From: Derxia gummosa DSM 723
GTDB taxonomy: Bacteria; Pseudomonadota; Gammaproteobacteria; Burkholderiales; Burkholderiaceae_E
DNA: 64,000 nucleotides
NCBI RefSeq assembly: GCF_000482785.1
Contig: NZ_AXWS01000018.1
Location: 1-64,000, forward strand
Direction: 5' to 3'
Shown here: piece by piece, positions 45,836 to 56,058 of the stretch
Numbering within the stretch: the stretch's first letter is position 1
Layout: each line of letters opens with the position of its first letter
The notes under the pieces: model-generated
What the model saw: only the letters and a program-made list of their open reading frames with translations
Database searches by the model: none
What the model was told of the DNA's origin: nothing
Translations under genes and position numbers: made by a program

Positions 45836-47373
45836 GCGGCGAGCCCCCCGGCGCCGAGCACCGCGCGCGCGGCTGGCGCTTCGGCGCGCGCAGCGCCGCC
45901 GCGCCGCGCGGCCCCAGCCTGCGCGGGCGGGTCGCGCGCTGGCTCGTGCCGTCGATGCTCGCGCTGCTGCTCGTCAATGCCTGGACCGCCCAGCGCACTG
46001 CGCGCCAGACCGTCGATCGCGCCTGGGATCGCGGCCTCGTCTCGTCGGCCCATCTCATCGCCGACCGCACCTATTCGCAGCACGGCGAAGTCGTGGTCGA
46101 TCTGCCCTATGCCGCGCTCGACATCCTCGGCGACGACTCGAAGGAGCGCGTGTTCTACGGCGTGTTCTGGCCCGACGGCGATGCCATCACCGGCTACGAC
46201 GACCTACCGCGCCCCGCGCCCTCGGCGGCGGCCCAGGTCAGCTACGACGCCAGCTATCGCGGCGAGCCGCTGCGCGCGGTGGCGATGCGCAAGCGCCTGT
46301 ACGACCCCGAGCAGCGCGACGCCAGCAGCGTGATCGTGATCGTGGCCGAGACAGTCGAGGGCCGCGACGAGGTCGCGCGCGAACTCTTCCTGGACAACCT
46401 GCGCAGCCAGGGGCTGCTGCTCGCGGGCGGGCTGCTGGTGATCTGGCTCACGCTCGGCACCGCCTTCCGTCCGCTCACGCGGCTGGGCGCGGCCTTCGCG
46501 GCGCGGCGCGACGACGACCTCACGCCCGTGGCCACCGCCGGCATCCCGTCGGAACTCGCGCCGCTGATCGTGGCCGTCAACCATCACATGCAGCGCATCG
46601 GCGCGATGATGCTGGCGCGCCGGCGCTTCGTGGCCGACGCCGCCCACCAGCTGCGCACGCCGCTCGCGGTGCTGCGCACCCAGATCGACTACGGCCTGCG
46701 CCAGCATGATCCGGCCGAGATGCGCCGCGCGCTCGACGGCCTCGGCCACAGCGTGCGCCACACCCAGCGCCTCACCAACCAGCTGCTCGCGCTGTCGCGC
46801 GCCGAGGCCGTCAACGGCCTGTCGAACGAGCGCGCGCCCGTCGATCTGACAGCGCTTGCAAGGGACGTGGCGGCCGACCTGAGCCTGCTGGCCATCGAGC
46901 GCGGCATCGACCTCGGCTACGACGCCGACGCGCTCGACGCCGCCCCGCGTTCGACCCGGCTGGTCATGGGCAACGAGCCGATGCTGCGCGAGCTGGTGAT
47001 GAACCTCGTCGACAACGCGCTGCGCTACACGCCGCGCGGCGGCAGCGTGACGGTGGCGGTGCTGCCGGCGTCGCTGCCGGCCCCGGCCGTCGATGGTGCC
47101 GGCGCATCGCCGCTCGCGGGCGCGGCGGCCGGTGCGCCCGCCCTGGAACTGCGCGTGACCGATACCGGCCCCGGCATCCCGCCGGCCGAGCGCGAGCGCG
47201 TGTTCCACCGCTTCTACCGCATCCTGCGCGACGGTCAGGGCGAGGGCAGCGGCCTGGGGCTTGCGATCGTGCGCGAGATCGCCCAGGCCCACGGCAGCGA
47301 GGCCGTGCTCGGCGATGGTCCGGGCGGGCAGGGGCTGGCGGTGAGCGTGGTGCTGGCGCGCGTCCTCAGTTGA
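45832..47373 (+). CDS. Sensor histidine kinase (TctE-like, 2CSK_N domain)
   Basis: A 513-residue membrane sensor kinase read from the GTG at 45832. TM1 is about 40-55 (WLVPSMLALLLVNAW) and TM2 about 195-215 (LLLAGGLLVIWLTLGTAF). The periplasmic part (YSQHGEVVVDLPYAALDIL and VFYGVFWPDGDAITGYDDLP) is the 2CSK_N sensor found in TctE. H272 in DAAHQLRTPLAVLRTQ is the phosphorylation site; the ATPase part has MNLVDNALRYTPRGG, DTGPGIPPAERERVF and GEGSGLGLAIV. A 24-residue Ala/Pro-rich insertion sits inside the ATPase domain. It overlaps the protease gene tail-to-tail by 8 bp. Confidence 0.92.
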   Translation: MSGEPPGAEHRARGWRFGARSAAAPRGPSLRGRVARWLVPSMLALLLVNAWTAQRTARQTVDRAWDRGLVSSAHLIADRTYSQHGEVVVDLPYAALDILGDDSKERVFYGVFWPDGDAITGYDDLPRPAPSAAAQVSYDASYRGEPLRAVAMRKRLYDPEQRDASSVIVIVAETVEGRDEVARELFLDNLRSQGLLLAGGLLVIWLTLGTAFRPLTRLGAAFAARRDDDLTPVATAGIPSELAPLIVAVNHHMQRIGAMMLARRRFVADAAHQLRTPLAVLRTQIDYGLRQHDPAEMRRALDGLGHSVRHTQRLTNQLLALSRAEAVNGLSNERAPVDLTALARDVAADLSLLAIERGIDLGYDADALDAAPRSTRLVMGNEPMLRELVMNLVDNALRYTPRGGSVTVAVLPASLPAPAVDGAGASPLAGAAAGAPALELRVTDTGPGIPPAERERVFHRFYRILRDGQGEGSGLGLAIVREIAQAHGSEAVLGDGPGGQGLAVSVVLARVLS

Positions 47374-48226
47374 ACAGGTCGGTATCGACGAAGTTCGCCT
47401 TCACCAGCGACCAGAAATCGCCCGCCAGTCCTTCGAGCACGTACTCGTAGGGCAGCCAGCCGTAGCCCTTGTCGCCCCATTCCTTGCCCCACGAATTGCG
47501 GATCAGCAGCGCGCCCTTGCTGCCGCCGATCTTCTTGCGGTCGTCGTAGCCGACGGCCATGACGGCATGGCCGCCCATCATCTTGTCGTTGCCGGCGGGG
47601 AAGGGGATCTCGCCCTTGCCGTCGCCCGGCTCGGGAATCGACGAGTACACCGAGAAGCCGAACATGCTCGGCAGCTCGGCCGCGAGCTTCTCCTTGATGT
47701 TGCGCAGCGCGTCCTTGGGCGCGGTGCCGGCCGGGTCGAGCCGGTAGTACTCGATGGCCTTGAAGTTGGCCGCGAACGAGTAGCAGAAGGCGGTCGGCTC
47801 GGCGTTGAACTTCTTGATGTCGTAGGGCCAGTAGTCCTCGGGCGGCACGCCGAACAGCACCATCGCCTTCATCGTGTCGCGCAACTGGGCGCCGTCGTCG
47901 CCCTCGATGCCCGACAGCAGCCGCGTGACCTTGTAGAGGAAGCGGCGCGAGCCATCCATGTGCTTGCCGAAGGCGCGGCGCTCGAAGTACTCGATGAGGC
48001 CGACGCCCGCGTGCGCGGTGCAGGCGCCGAGCGTGCCCTGGGTCTCGATCGGCGAGCAGTACTGGCGCAGGTCGATCGCGGCGGGCAGCGTCTTGTCGGC
48101 CTTGGCGCTCTTGAGCTTGGCCGACTTCATGAGGATGTCGGCGATGCGCTTCGAGCTGTCGTCGAGGTCGCGGAAGTCGGGCAGGTCGCGCTGCCAGCCG
48201 AGCTTGAGTCCGTGGATCTGCTTCAT
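47366..48226 (-). CDS. Papain-like (C1A) cysteine protease, no signal peptide
   Basis: A 286-residue C1A peptidase. The active site is complete: Q63 and C69 (TQGTLGACTAHAG), H220 (GGHAVMAVGYDD) and N244 (LIRNSWGKEWGDKGYGWLPY, core IRNSWGKEWGDKGY). There is no signal sequence or long propeptide; only about 60 residues precede the catalytic Gln, so it should be cytosolic or exported by a non-Sec route. Such genes are scattered in bacteria; their targets are unknown. It ends in an 8-bp overlap with the sensor kinase. Confidence 0.9.
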   Translation of the reverse strand: MKQIHGLKLGWQRDLPDFRDLDDSSKRIADILMKSAKLKSAKADKTLPAAIDLRQYCSPIETQGTLGACTAHAGVGLIEYFERRAFGKHMDGSRRFLYKVTRLLSGIEGDDGAQLRDTMKAMVLFGVPPEDYWPYDIKKFNAEPTAFCYSFAANFKAIEYYRLDPAGTAPKDALRNIKEKLAAELPSMFGFSVYSSIPEPGDGKGEIPFPAGNDKMMGGHAVMAVGYDDRKKIGGSKGALLIRNSWGKEWGDKGYGWLPYEYVLEGLAGDFWSLVKANFVDTDLFN

Positions 48227-48395
48227 GCGTCGTTCTCCTGAGGTGGGTCGTGTCGCGCGCCGGAGCGCGGGCGCGACACGTTAGCCGCAGGAGCGGGACG
48301 CGGGGGCGGGGAAGGGCGCCGTTGGCACGACGGCGCGTGCCGGGCTGGCGCTGCGGGGCGGGCGCCGGGCGGCGCATCCCCGGGATGGCATGCCG

Positions 48396-49946
48396 TCAGT
48401 GGCGACGCAGCGTGCCGACAGCGCTTGCAAGCTGGGTCGCCTGATGGCTCAGGCTGTGCGCGGCGGCGGTGGTCTGCTCGACCAGCGCGGCGTTCTGCTG
48501 CGTGCCCTGGTCGAGCAGGCTGACGGCCTGGTTCACCTGCTCGATGCCGTCGGCCTGCTCGCGCGCGGCACCGCTGATCTCGCCGATGAAGGCACGCACC
48601 CGCTCGATGTGATCGGCGATGCCCGAGATCGCCTGGCTCGCCTCGTGCACCTCGCGCGCGCCCTCGGCCACACGCTCGCCGCTTTCGCCGATGAGGCTCT
48701 TGATCTCGCGCGCGGCCTCGGCCGAACGGCCGGCCAGCGCGCGCACCTCGCTCGCCACGACGGCAAAGCCGCGTCCCTGCTCGCCGGCGCGCGCCGCCTC
48801 GACCGCCGCGTTGAGCGCGAGGATGTTGGTCTGGAAGGCGATGCCGTCGATCACGCCGATGATGTCGCCGATGCGCCGGCTCGATTCGATGATGCCGTCC
48901 ATCGTGTGCGTCACGCGGCCGACCGAATCGCGTCCGCGCAGCGCGGCATCGTTGGCCGCGTCGGACAGCGACGCCGCCTCGCGCGCGGTGTCGGCGCTGC
49001 GCATGACGTTGGCGCTCATCTCCTCCATCGACGCGGCGGTCTGTTCGAGGCTGGCGCTGGCCTGCTCGGTGCGCGCGCTCAGATCCTGGTTGCCGGCGGC
49101 GATCTCGCCGCTCGCGTGCTTGACGGTATCGACCTGGCTGGCCACGTCGTCCACCACCCAGCGCAGCATCAGGCCGAGCTGGTTGATCGCCCGCGTCGTC
49201 ATGCCGATCTCGTCGATGCGGTTGACGGTCTCGTAGGTGTGCTCGCCGTTCGCCACGCGCTGGGCGTGGGCGCGCAGCCGCTCGACCGGCAGGGCGATCT
49301 GCACATGCAGCCACCAGGCCGCCACGGCGGTCAGCAGCGCGCTGGCGAAGGTGAGCATCGTCACCTCGCCGGCCGGCAGGCCGAGCAGCGCCGCGCCCGC
49401 GCAGGTGGCCACCCACAGCAGCAGCAGCGGCAGGAACAGCCGCCAGCGCAGCGGCAGCACCTTGGAGATGTCGAGCAGCGCGCCCGCGCCCCGGCGCAGC
49501 AGCACGCCCTTGCGCAACCGCCAGCGCTGCTGGCCGCTGCCGTCGCGGAAGCTCGCGTACAGCTTCTCGGCCGCCGCCACCTCGTCGCGGCCAGGCTTGG
49601 TGCGCACCGACAGGTAGCCGACGGCGCGGCCGCCGCTCGTGATCGGCGTGGCGTTGGCGCGGACCCAGTAGTGGTCGCCGTCCTTGCGGCAGTTCTTGAC
49701 CAGCGCCGACCACGACTCGCCGCCCTTGAGCGTGGCCCACATGTCGCCGAAGGCTTCGGCCGGCATGTCGGGATGGCGGACGATGCTGTGCGGCTGGCCC
49801 TGCAATTCGTCGGCCGTATAGCCCGACGTGGCGACGAAGGCTGCGTTCGCATAGACGATGCGGCTGTCGGTATCGGTCGTCGACATGAGCGTCGCGTCGT
49901 CCGGGTAGTGGAATTCGCGCTGCGTGATGTGCTTGGTATGGGGCAT
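48396..49946 (-). CDS. Aer-like chemoreceptor with N-terminal PAS domain
   Basis: A 516-residue energy- or redox-taxis receptor of the Aer type. The PAS domain occupies about 1-120 ([25 protein letters not shown], core [35 protein letters not shown], core [37 protein letters not shown]-like segment near 85). Two adjacent membrane segments lie at about 165-205 with no periplasmic domain, then HAMP and a signalling domain. The signalling tip at 48699-48881 is nearly identical to that of the other receptor. The motif CGCTTGCAA lies at 48422-48430, near the 3' end. Confidence 0.93.
   Translation of the reverse strand: MPHTKHITQREFHYPDDATLMSTTDTDSRIVYANAAFVATSGYTADELQGQPHSIVRHPDMPAEAFGDMWATLKGGESWSALVKNCRKDGDHYWVRANATPITSGGRAVGYLSVRTKPGRDEVAAAEKLYASFRDGSGQQRWRLRKGVLLRRGAGALLDISKVLPLRWRLFLPLLLLWVATCAGAALLGLPAGEVTMLTFASALLTAVAAWWLHVQIALPVERLRAHAQRVANGEHTYETVNRIDEIGMTTRAINQLGLMLRWVVDDVASQVDTVKHASGEIAAGNQDLSARTEQASASLEQTAASMEEMSANVMRSADTAREAASLSDAANDAALRGRDSVGRVTHTMDGIIESSRRIGDIIGVIDGIAFQTNILALNAAVEAARAGEQGRGFAVVASEVRALAGRSAEAAREIKSLIGESGERVAEGAREVHEASQAISGIADHIERVRAFIGEISGAAREQADGIEQVNQAVSLLDQGTQQNAALVEQTTAAAHSLSHQATQLASAVGTLRRH
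48699..48881 (-). repeat. 183-bp inverted near-identity with 39301-39483
   Basis: Partner of the segment in the first receptor gene, in opposite orientation, one mismatch in 183 bases. Recombination between the two would invert the intervening ~9.2 kb that holds the tcu genes, two-component system and protease. Confidence 0.9.
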
Positions 49947-50369
49947 TGGCGGTCACCTGATGGGTGGCAGATTCAGGACGGTATGGTGGCTTCGGGCCGC
50001 CCCCGACCGACCCATGGATAAATCGGCGCTTTGCCTTCCAGTTCATACACCCGCATGGCGCGGTGTTACCTTGCATTTCCGGCGGAATGACCCTCCGGGA
50101 TTTCCATGGCCCCTGCTTGTGCCGCAGGCGCCAGCTCCGGATCGGCCGCCAGGACCGCCGCTTCATCACGCAACAGCCGACTGCCGAACGCGCGGTGACC
50201 GAAACCTGCATCGCGGGTGGCGGTTTTGCTCTGTGGGATGCGGACCGACTTCCTCTTGCCCGTGACGGCCCCGGGCGCGTAACACTTCGCCGTCGCCACA
50301 AGCGACGGCGGACAGTTTTCCGGTGGCGCCCGGCGGTCGGCCAGGCGCCGGCCTTGCGCGGAGGTCGCC
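49947..50369. other. Divergent region between Aer-like receptor and protease operon
   Basis: 423 bp without a supported gene between divergent starts. It includes the hairpin at 50288-50310 near the protease end. On the receptor side a GCCGATTT on the minus strand resembles the sigma-28 -10 element (GCCGATAA), but the matching -35 is poor. Confidence 0.45.
50288..50310 (+). terminator. Perfect 9-bp hairpin with following TTTT, upstream of the protease gene
   Basis: CGCCGTCGC (50288-50296) and GCGACGGCG (50302-50310) are exact reverse complements around CACAA; GACAGTTTTCC follows on the plus strand. Placed 60 bp before the protease start, it could act as an attenuator in the leader or as a stop for upstream transcription. 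Confidence 0.45.
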
Positions 50370-51590
50370 ATGCAGCGTCGGCCCATCGTCAGTCGTTCCG
50401 GTCCGGATGCCGGGCGGGGTGGTGCGCGCTCGCGCGGCGCCGCGCCGGGCTTGCCCGGCGGTCTTGGCACGAACGGCCCCGGTGCCGGCGTGCCGGAGGA
50501 TCCGGTCGCCGGCGCGGGGGCCGCGGTCGGCATCGATGCCGGCTCGCCTGTCGCTCCGTCGCGGCGCGTCCGGTTCGGCGGCTGGCTGCGTCGTCATGAG
50601 CGCGGTTTCTGGTTCGCCGCGCTGCTCGCGGTGGGCGCGGTCGCGGGCTGGGGCGCCTGGTGGCGGCCCGATCCGGTCATGCCGTCGATGCGCGAGATTG
50701 ACCGCGAGCTGCGCGACTCCATTGCCCGCAAGCCGCTCGCCTCGGCCATCGCGGCGGCCCAGGCCCGGGTGGCGCCGGCGGTGGTGCGGGTGCGCGCCGA
50801 GCATGACTCCCCGCCCGCCGACCGGCCGGGTGGCGCGGCCCGCGCCGGCAAGTCGCCCGCCGCGCCCTTCGCCCATCCGCCCGGCGCGCCGCATGCCTAC
50901 GGCACGCCCGACGCGCGCACCGACCCGCAGGCCCGATCCGATCCGCAGCCCGGTCCCGGCCCGCAGGCCCGACGCGCCGACCGCCAGCGCGTGCCCGGAC
51001 GCGACGCGCCGCAATCGCCCGACGGCAGCGGCCCGCCCGCGCCACCCGACGGCCGCAGCAGCATCGGCACCGGCGTGGTGGTCGTGGCCGACGGCACCAT
51101 CCTCACCAACCTGCATGTGGTGCGCGGCCATGACCGCATCAGCGTCACCTTCGCCGACGGCAGCGAGTCGCGCGCCGATCTCGTGAGCGCCGACCCGCGC
51201 ATCGACCTCGCGGTACTGCGCGCCCGCGTCGTGCCCGACGACCTGCGCCCCGCCGTGCTGCGCTCGACCGCCGGCCTCGAACCGGGCCAGGAAGTGGTGG
51301 CGATCGGCTTTCCCTTCGGACTCGGCCCCTCCACCACGGCGGGCGTGGTGTCGGGCCTCGGCCGGCGCTTCGGCGCGCCCGAGACCGACGCGCCGATGAC
51401 CGGGCTCATCCAGTTCGACGCCGCCGCCAATCCGGGCAATTCGGGCGGACCGCTGCTCACGCTCGACGGCGCGGTGGTCGGCATCGTCACCGCGATCCTC
51501 AATCCCACCCCGCTCGACACCTTCATCGGCATCGGCTTCGCGGTACCGATCGAGGCCGCGATGGGCGCGGTCGGGATGTCGCCGTTCTGA
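50370..51590 (+). CDS. Membrane-anchored trypsin-like serine protease without PDZ domain (HtrA-like)
   Basis: A 406-residue S1C-type protease. One membrane segment lies at about 80-95 (FWFAALLAVGAVAGWGAWW). A Pro/Gly/Arg-rich linker (about 145-225) precedes the protease fold. The triad is visible: His in ILTNLHVV, Asp in DPRIDLAVL and Ser in NPGNSGGPLL. The protein ends right after the second barrel (FAVPIEAAMGAVGMSPF), so the PDZ domain of DegS/DegP is missing. It is 20 bp before a MoxR gene and leads a four-gene operon with DUF58 and VWA genes, suggesting a protease working with the MoxR complex at the membrane. Confidence 0.9.
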   Translation: MQRRPIVSRSGPDAGRGGARSRGAAPGLPGGLGTNGPGAGVPEDPVAGAGAAVGIDAGSPVAPSRRVRFGGWLRRHERGFWFAALLAVGAVAGWGAWWRPDPVMPSMREIDRELRDSIARKPLASAIAAAQARVAPAVVRVRAEHDSPPADRPGGAARAGKSPAAPFAHPPGAPHAYGTPDARTDPQARSDPQPGPGPQARRADRQRVPGRDAPQSPDGSGPPAPPDGRSSIGTGVVVVADGTILTNLHVVRGHDRISVTFADGSESRADLVSADPRIDLAVLRARVVPDDLRPAVLRSTAGLEPGQEVVAIGFPFGLGPSTTAGVVSGLGRRFGAPETDAPMTGLIQFDAAANPGNSGGPLLTLDGAVVGIVTAILNPTPLDTFIGIGFAVPIEAAMGAVGMSPF

Positions 51591-51610
51591 TCCTCACCAC
51601 GGAGCCACCC

Positions 51611-52599
<989 letters not shown>

Positions 52600-52603
<4 letters not shown>

Positions 52604-53853
52604 GCGCCACCGGCCCGCGCGGCGCGCCAGTCGGCCGGTCGCCGGGCGTGGCCGCCGACCCGGGTGGTGGCGCCAACCCACGTGGTGGCGCCGGCCCGCG
52701 CGCCGGCGAAGCCCGCCGCGCCGCGCCGGCTCCCGACACGCCGGAGGCTCTGCTGCGCAGGCTCGAATGGACGGTGCTGCGCCCGCTCGACGGCCTGTTG
52801 CCGGGTCAGCACCGCACCTTCTGGCGCGGCCACGGGCTGGAGCTGGCCGACCTGCGCCTCTACCAGCCCGGCGACGATCCGCGCCACATCGACTGGAACC
52901 TGACCGCACGCACCGGCGAACCGCATGTGCGCCTGTTCGCCGAGGAGCGCGAGCTGGCGGCGTGGTTCCTCGTCGACCTGTCGGGCAGCGTCGCGCCGGC
53001 GCGTGACGGCGGGCCGAGGGCCGAGACGGTGGCGACCGGCTTCGTCGCGGTGCTCGCAAGCGTGCTCGCGCGCCAGGGCTGCCGCGTGGGTGCGCTGATC
53101 TACCGGCCGCAGGCGGCGACCGCGCCGCGCGGGGCCGCCGCGCGCGACCGCGCCGATGCGCGCCGTGGCGGTGCGGGCGAGGGCGCGCGCCCGGCCCGCG
53201 CCGATGCGCCTGCCGCCACGCGCCCGACGCTGGCCGGTGCCGGCATCGAGCCCGTCCCGCCCGGCGCGGGCCGGCGTCAGGTGCTGCGGCTGCTGCAAGC
53301 GCTGCGCGCGCCGGTCGCCGCGCCCGCGCCGCATGCCACCGAACTCGCGCGCCTGCTCGACGCGGCGGCCGGCAGCATTCCGCGCCGCAGCCTCGTGTTC
53401 GTGGTGTCGGATTTCCTCGGCGCGCCGGGCTGGCAGGCGCCGCTCGGCCGGCTCGCGCGCCGCCACGACCTCATGGCCGTGCGCGTGACCGACGCCACCG
53501 ACGCGCTGCTGCCCGGCCTCGGCTGGGTGCGCTTCGAGGACGCCGAGACCGGCGAGCAGCTCGCGGTCGATACCGACGCGCCCGGCTTCGCCGCCCGCCT
53601 CGCCGCGCTCGCCGCCGAACGCGACACGGCCATCACCGACGCGCTCGCCGCCGCCGGCGCCGACACGCTCGAACTCGCCGCCGGCGACGATCTGCTCGAC
53701 GCGCTGCTGCGCTGCATCGCGCTGCGCCAGCGCCGTCCGCCCGGCCTCGCGCCGAGGCGCTGGCACAAGGTCCGGCCGCCCGGCGGCGCGGCCCCGGCGG
53801 TCGGCGCAGGCGCATCCGCCCCTCTCGCCCCCGCTCAAGGAGCCCCGCGATGA
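52600..53853 (+). CDS. DUF58 domain protein
   Basis: A 417-residue partner of MoxR from the GTG at 52600, which overlaps the MoxR stop. The DUF58 core is HGLELADLRLYQPGDDPRHIDWNLTARTGEPHVR (in pieces LRLYQPGDDPRHIDWN and TARTGEPHVR), followed by a VWA-like region with FLVDLSGSV and SLVFVVSDFLGAPGW. A long Ala/Arg-rich insertion (about 175-225) splits the VWA-like part. No membrane segment is seen, so it is probably cytosolic on the membrane face. Function is known only by association. Confidence 0.88.
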
Positions 53854-54884
53854 TCGGATTCCTCTGGCCCGAACTGCTCTGGGCGCTGCCGCTCGTGCCG
53901 CTGGCGGTGCTCGGCTACTGGTTGCTGCTGCGCCGTCGCAAGCCGACGCCGCTGCGCGTGGCCCAGCTCGACCTCATCCGCGCGGCGGCGGGACGGACAC
54001 CCGCCTGGCGGCGCCATCTGCCGCCGGCGTTGCTGCTGCTCGCCTTCGCGCTGCTGCTGCTCGCGGGCAGCCGGCCGACGGCGCGCGTGAAGCTGCCGCT
54101 CCAGCAGCAGACCATCATCCTGGCGATGGATGTGTCGGGCAGCATGCGCGCCGCCGACGTCAAGCCCGACCGCCTCACCGCCTCGCAGGAAGCCGCGCGC
54201 ACCTTCGTGCGCGAGCTGCCGCGCGACATCCGCATCGGCGTCGTGTCCTTCGCGGGCACGGCCTCGGTCGTGCAGGCGCCGACGCTCAGCCGCGACGACG
54301 TGCTCGCCGCGATCGACCGCTTCCAGCTCCAGCGCGGGACGGCGATCGGCTCGGGCATCGTGCTGTCGCTCGCGACGCTGTTTCCGGACGCGGGCATCGA
54401 GATCGACGAGGCCACCGGCCGCGATTCCGACCGCGGCCCCGGCGACAAGGACAGGAAGCCGCCGCCCTTCACGCCGGTGCCGCCCGGCTCCTACAGCTCG
54501 GCCGCCGTCGTGCTGCTGACCGACGGCCAGACCACCACGGGCGTCGAGCCGGCCGAGGCGACGAAGATGGCCGCCGAGCGCGGCGTGAAGATCTACACGG
54601 TCGGCATCGGCACCAAGGACGGCGGCACCGTCGAGTTCGACGGCTGGAGCCTGCATGCGCGCCTCGACGAGGACACGCTGCGCCACATCGCCGACGAAAC
54701 CCGCGCGAACTACTTCTACGCCGGCAACGCCGAGGATCTGCGCCAGGTGTATTCGGGCCTGTCGAGCCGCATCGCCTTCGAGGTGAAGGAAACCGAGATC
54801 ACCGCGCTGCTCGCGCTCGCGGGCGGGGTGCTCGCGCTGCTCGCGGGCGGCTTGAGCGTGTGGTGGTTCGGGCGGGTGGCCTGA
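53850..54884 (+). CDS. VWA domain membrane protein (BatA-like)
   Basis: A 344-residue protein with N-terminal membrane segments at about 9-27 and 58-73, a VWA domain, and a final membrane segment (ALLALAGGVLALLAGGLSVWWF, core LAGGVLALLAGGLSVWW). The metal-ion-dependent adhesion site is complete: D94-V-S96-G-S98, then the Thr in QRGTAIGSG and Asp in LLTDGQTT. It overlaps DUF58 by 4 bp and closes the operon. BatA-type proteins in other bacteria aid stress tolerance; the local role is inferred. Confidence 0.92.
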   Translation: MIGFLWPELLWALPLVPLAVLGYWLLLRRRKPTPLRVAQLDLIRAAAGRTPAWRRHLPPALLLLAFALLLLAGSRPTARVKLPLQQQTIILAMDVSGSMRAADVKPDRLTASQEAARTFVRELPRDIRIGVVSFAGTASVVQAPTLSRDDVLAAIDRFQLQRGTAIGSGIVLSLATLFPDAGIEIDEATGRDSDRGPGDKDRKPPPFTPVPPGSYSSAAVVLLTDGQTTTGVEPAEATKMAAERGVKIYTVGIGTKDGGTVEFDGWSLHARLDEDTLRHIADETRANYFYAGNAEDLRQVYSGLSSRIAFEVKETEITALLALAGGVLALLAGGLSVWWFGRVA

Positions 54885-54964
54885 GGCGCGGCACGCAAGC
54901 CGGCGGGCGCCGACCGGCGGCCCGCGCCACGCGGTGGCACCTGGGGGCGCGGGCGTGGCGGCGC

Positions 54965-55156
54965 TCAGGCCGCCTTGGTCAGGTACTTCTTGCGCACGTC
55001 GTCCTGCGACAGGCCGACGCAGGCGTCGTTGATGCCGTCGGCCTCTTCCTGGGCCGCGAGCTGGTCGTTGCCGACCGTCTTCCAGTCTTCGCCGAGCAGG
55101 GTGATGACCCAGCCGCTCGGGCTGTAGCGGAGCTTTGCGTACTGTCGCTTGAGCAT
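54965..55156 (-). CDS. Small hypothetical protein (63 residues)
   Basis: MLKRQYAKLRYSPSGWVITL opens a short, soluble, acidic-to-neutral protein with no membrane segment or known domain. Trp residues at WVITLLGEDWKTV and a C-terminal helix DDVRKKYLTKAA are the visible features. The start follows GGAAAG on the minus strand. Codon use is that of the core genome, so it is likely real. Role unknown. Confidence 0.6.
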   Translation of the reverse strand: MLKRQYAKLRYSPSGWVITLLGEDWKTVGNDQLAAQEEADGINDACVGLSQDDVRKKYLTKAA

Positions 55157-55265
55157 GGTTCGCGCTTTCCTTGTTCGCCGGTGTGGGGGAGCCGCTGTCG
55201 GGTTTGCAGGGCTTGTCGGGCGGAGATGCCCGCGCGGGGCGGGCGAGCAAGGAATGGTCCGGCGC

Positions 55266-55787
55266 TCAGGCGCGGTCGGTCGGCGCGGGCTTGCGGCCCG
55301 TCAGCATCGCCCGCACCAGATTCTCCCGCTGCCGATGGCCGGTAAACACCACCCCGGCCACATGCAGCGGCACCAGCGCGACGACGATCCAGCCCAGCGT
55401 CGCGTGCGTGAGATAGAGCCATTCGTAGCCCCAGAGCCAGTCGCTCACATACAGCGCGCCGCTCAGCGCGAGCGCGCCGGCGCTGCCGAGCAGCGCCAGC
55501 ACCATCCAGCCGCCGAGCGGGTTGTGGCCGAGGTGATGCGGCTCGGTACCGGCCAGCACCGCGCGCGCATAGGCCAGCGTCGCGCGCGGCCCGCGCACGA
55601 ACTGGGCGAAGCGCGCGTACCGCCCGCCGGCAAAGCCCCACACCACGCGCGCGAGCACGACCGCGCCCGCGCCGTAGCCGAGCCATTCATGCAGCGGTCC
55701 GGAACTGCCGCCGGTGCTCCAGGCCGCGATGACGAGCGCCGCGAGGCTCCAGTGCAGCAGCCGTACCGGCAGGTCCCAGACCTTCAT
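55266..55787 (-). CDS. Cytochrome b561 family membrane protein
   Basis: A 173-residue, four-helix di-heme b-type cytochrome. Family motifs are the start WDLPVRLLHWSLAALVIAAW (His in LLHW), GYGAGAVVLARVVWGFAGGRYARF (core VWGFAGGRYARF) and LTHATLGWIVVALVPLHVAGV (His residues of TM4) with the end TGHRQRENLVRAMLTGRK. It passes electrons across the inner membrane. It begins 1 bp after the PepSY-like gene stop, so the two are one operon; the small periplasmic protein may modulate it. Confidence 0.92.
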   Translation of the reverse strand: MKVWDLPVRLLHWSLAALVIAAWSTGGSSGPLHEWLGYGAGAVVLARVVWGFAGGRYARFAQFVRGPRATLAYARAVLAGTEPHHLGHNPLGGWMVLALLGSAGALALSGALYVSDWLWGYEWLYLTHATLGWIVVALVPLHVAGVVFTGHRQRENLVRAMLTGRKPAPTDRA

Positions 55788-55788
55788 C

Positions 55789-56058
55789 TCACTTGGCCTC
55801 GACCTGCTCGAAGGTCTTGGGATCGAAGAAGGCCTCGACGCGCTTGCCGTCCGGCGTCTTGGCATAGACCTCGTAGCAGGTGGGAGTCTTTTCCATGCGG
55901 CGCACGGTCCAGCCTTCCTTCGTGAGCTTGTCCTGAAGCTCGGTGTGCGGGCGCCATTCTTCCTTCGGGTACTTGGGGCAGCTGACGTCGCCGTGGGCCG
56001 AGGCGGCGGTGGCGAGGCCGGCGAGCGCGAGGGCGGCGAGGACGGATTGCAGCTTCAT
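55789..56058 (-). CDS. Exported PepSY-like (PepSY_2) small protein
   Basis: An 89-residue periplasmic protein. The signal peptide ends TAASA near residue 21. The body EWRPHTELQDKLTKEGWTVRRMEKT (core LQDKLTKEGWTVRRME), TCYEVYAKTPDGKRVEAFFDP (core YEVYAKTPDGKRVEAFFD) and FEQVEAK is the PepSY strand-helix-strand pattern. Two Cys (DVSCPKYP and PTCYEV) may form a disulfide. It precedes the cytochrome b561 gene with a 1-bp gap; this pairing is recurrent in proteobacteria. Confidence 0.85.
   Translation of the reverse strand: MKLQSVLAALALAGLATAASAHGDVSCPKYPKEEWRPHTELQDKLTKEGWTVRRMEKTPTCYEVYAKTPDGKRVEAFFDPKTFEQVEAK

Noticed and set aside
49990-50040. Sigma-28 promoter for the Aer-like receptor (GCCGATTT on the minus strand)
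   Set aside because: The -35 position matches only about half of the consensus, too weak to list as a feature.
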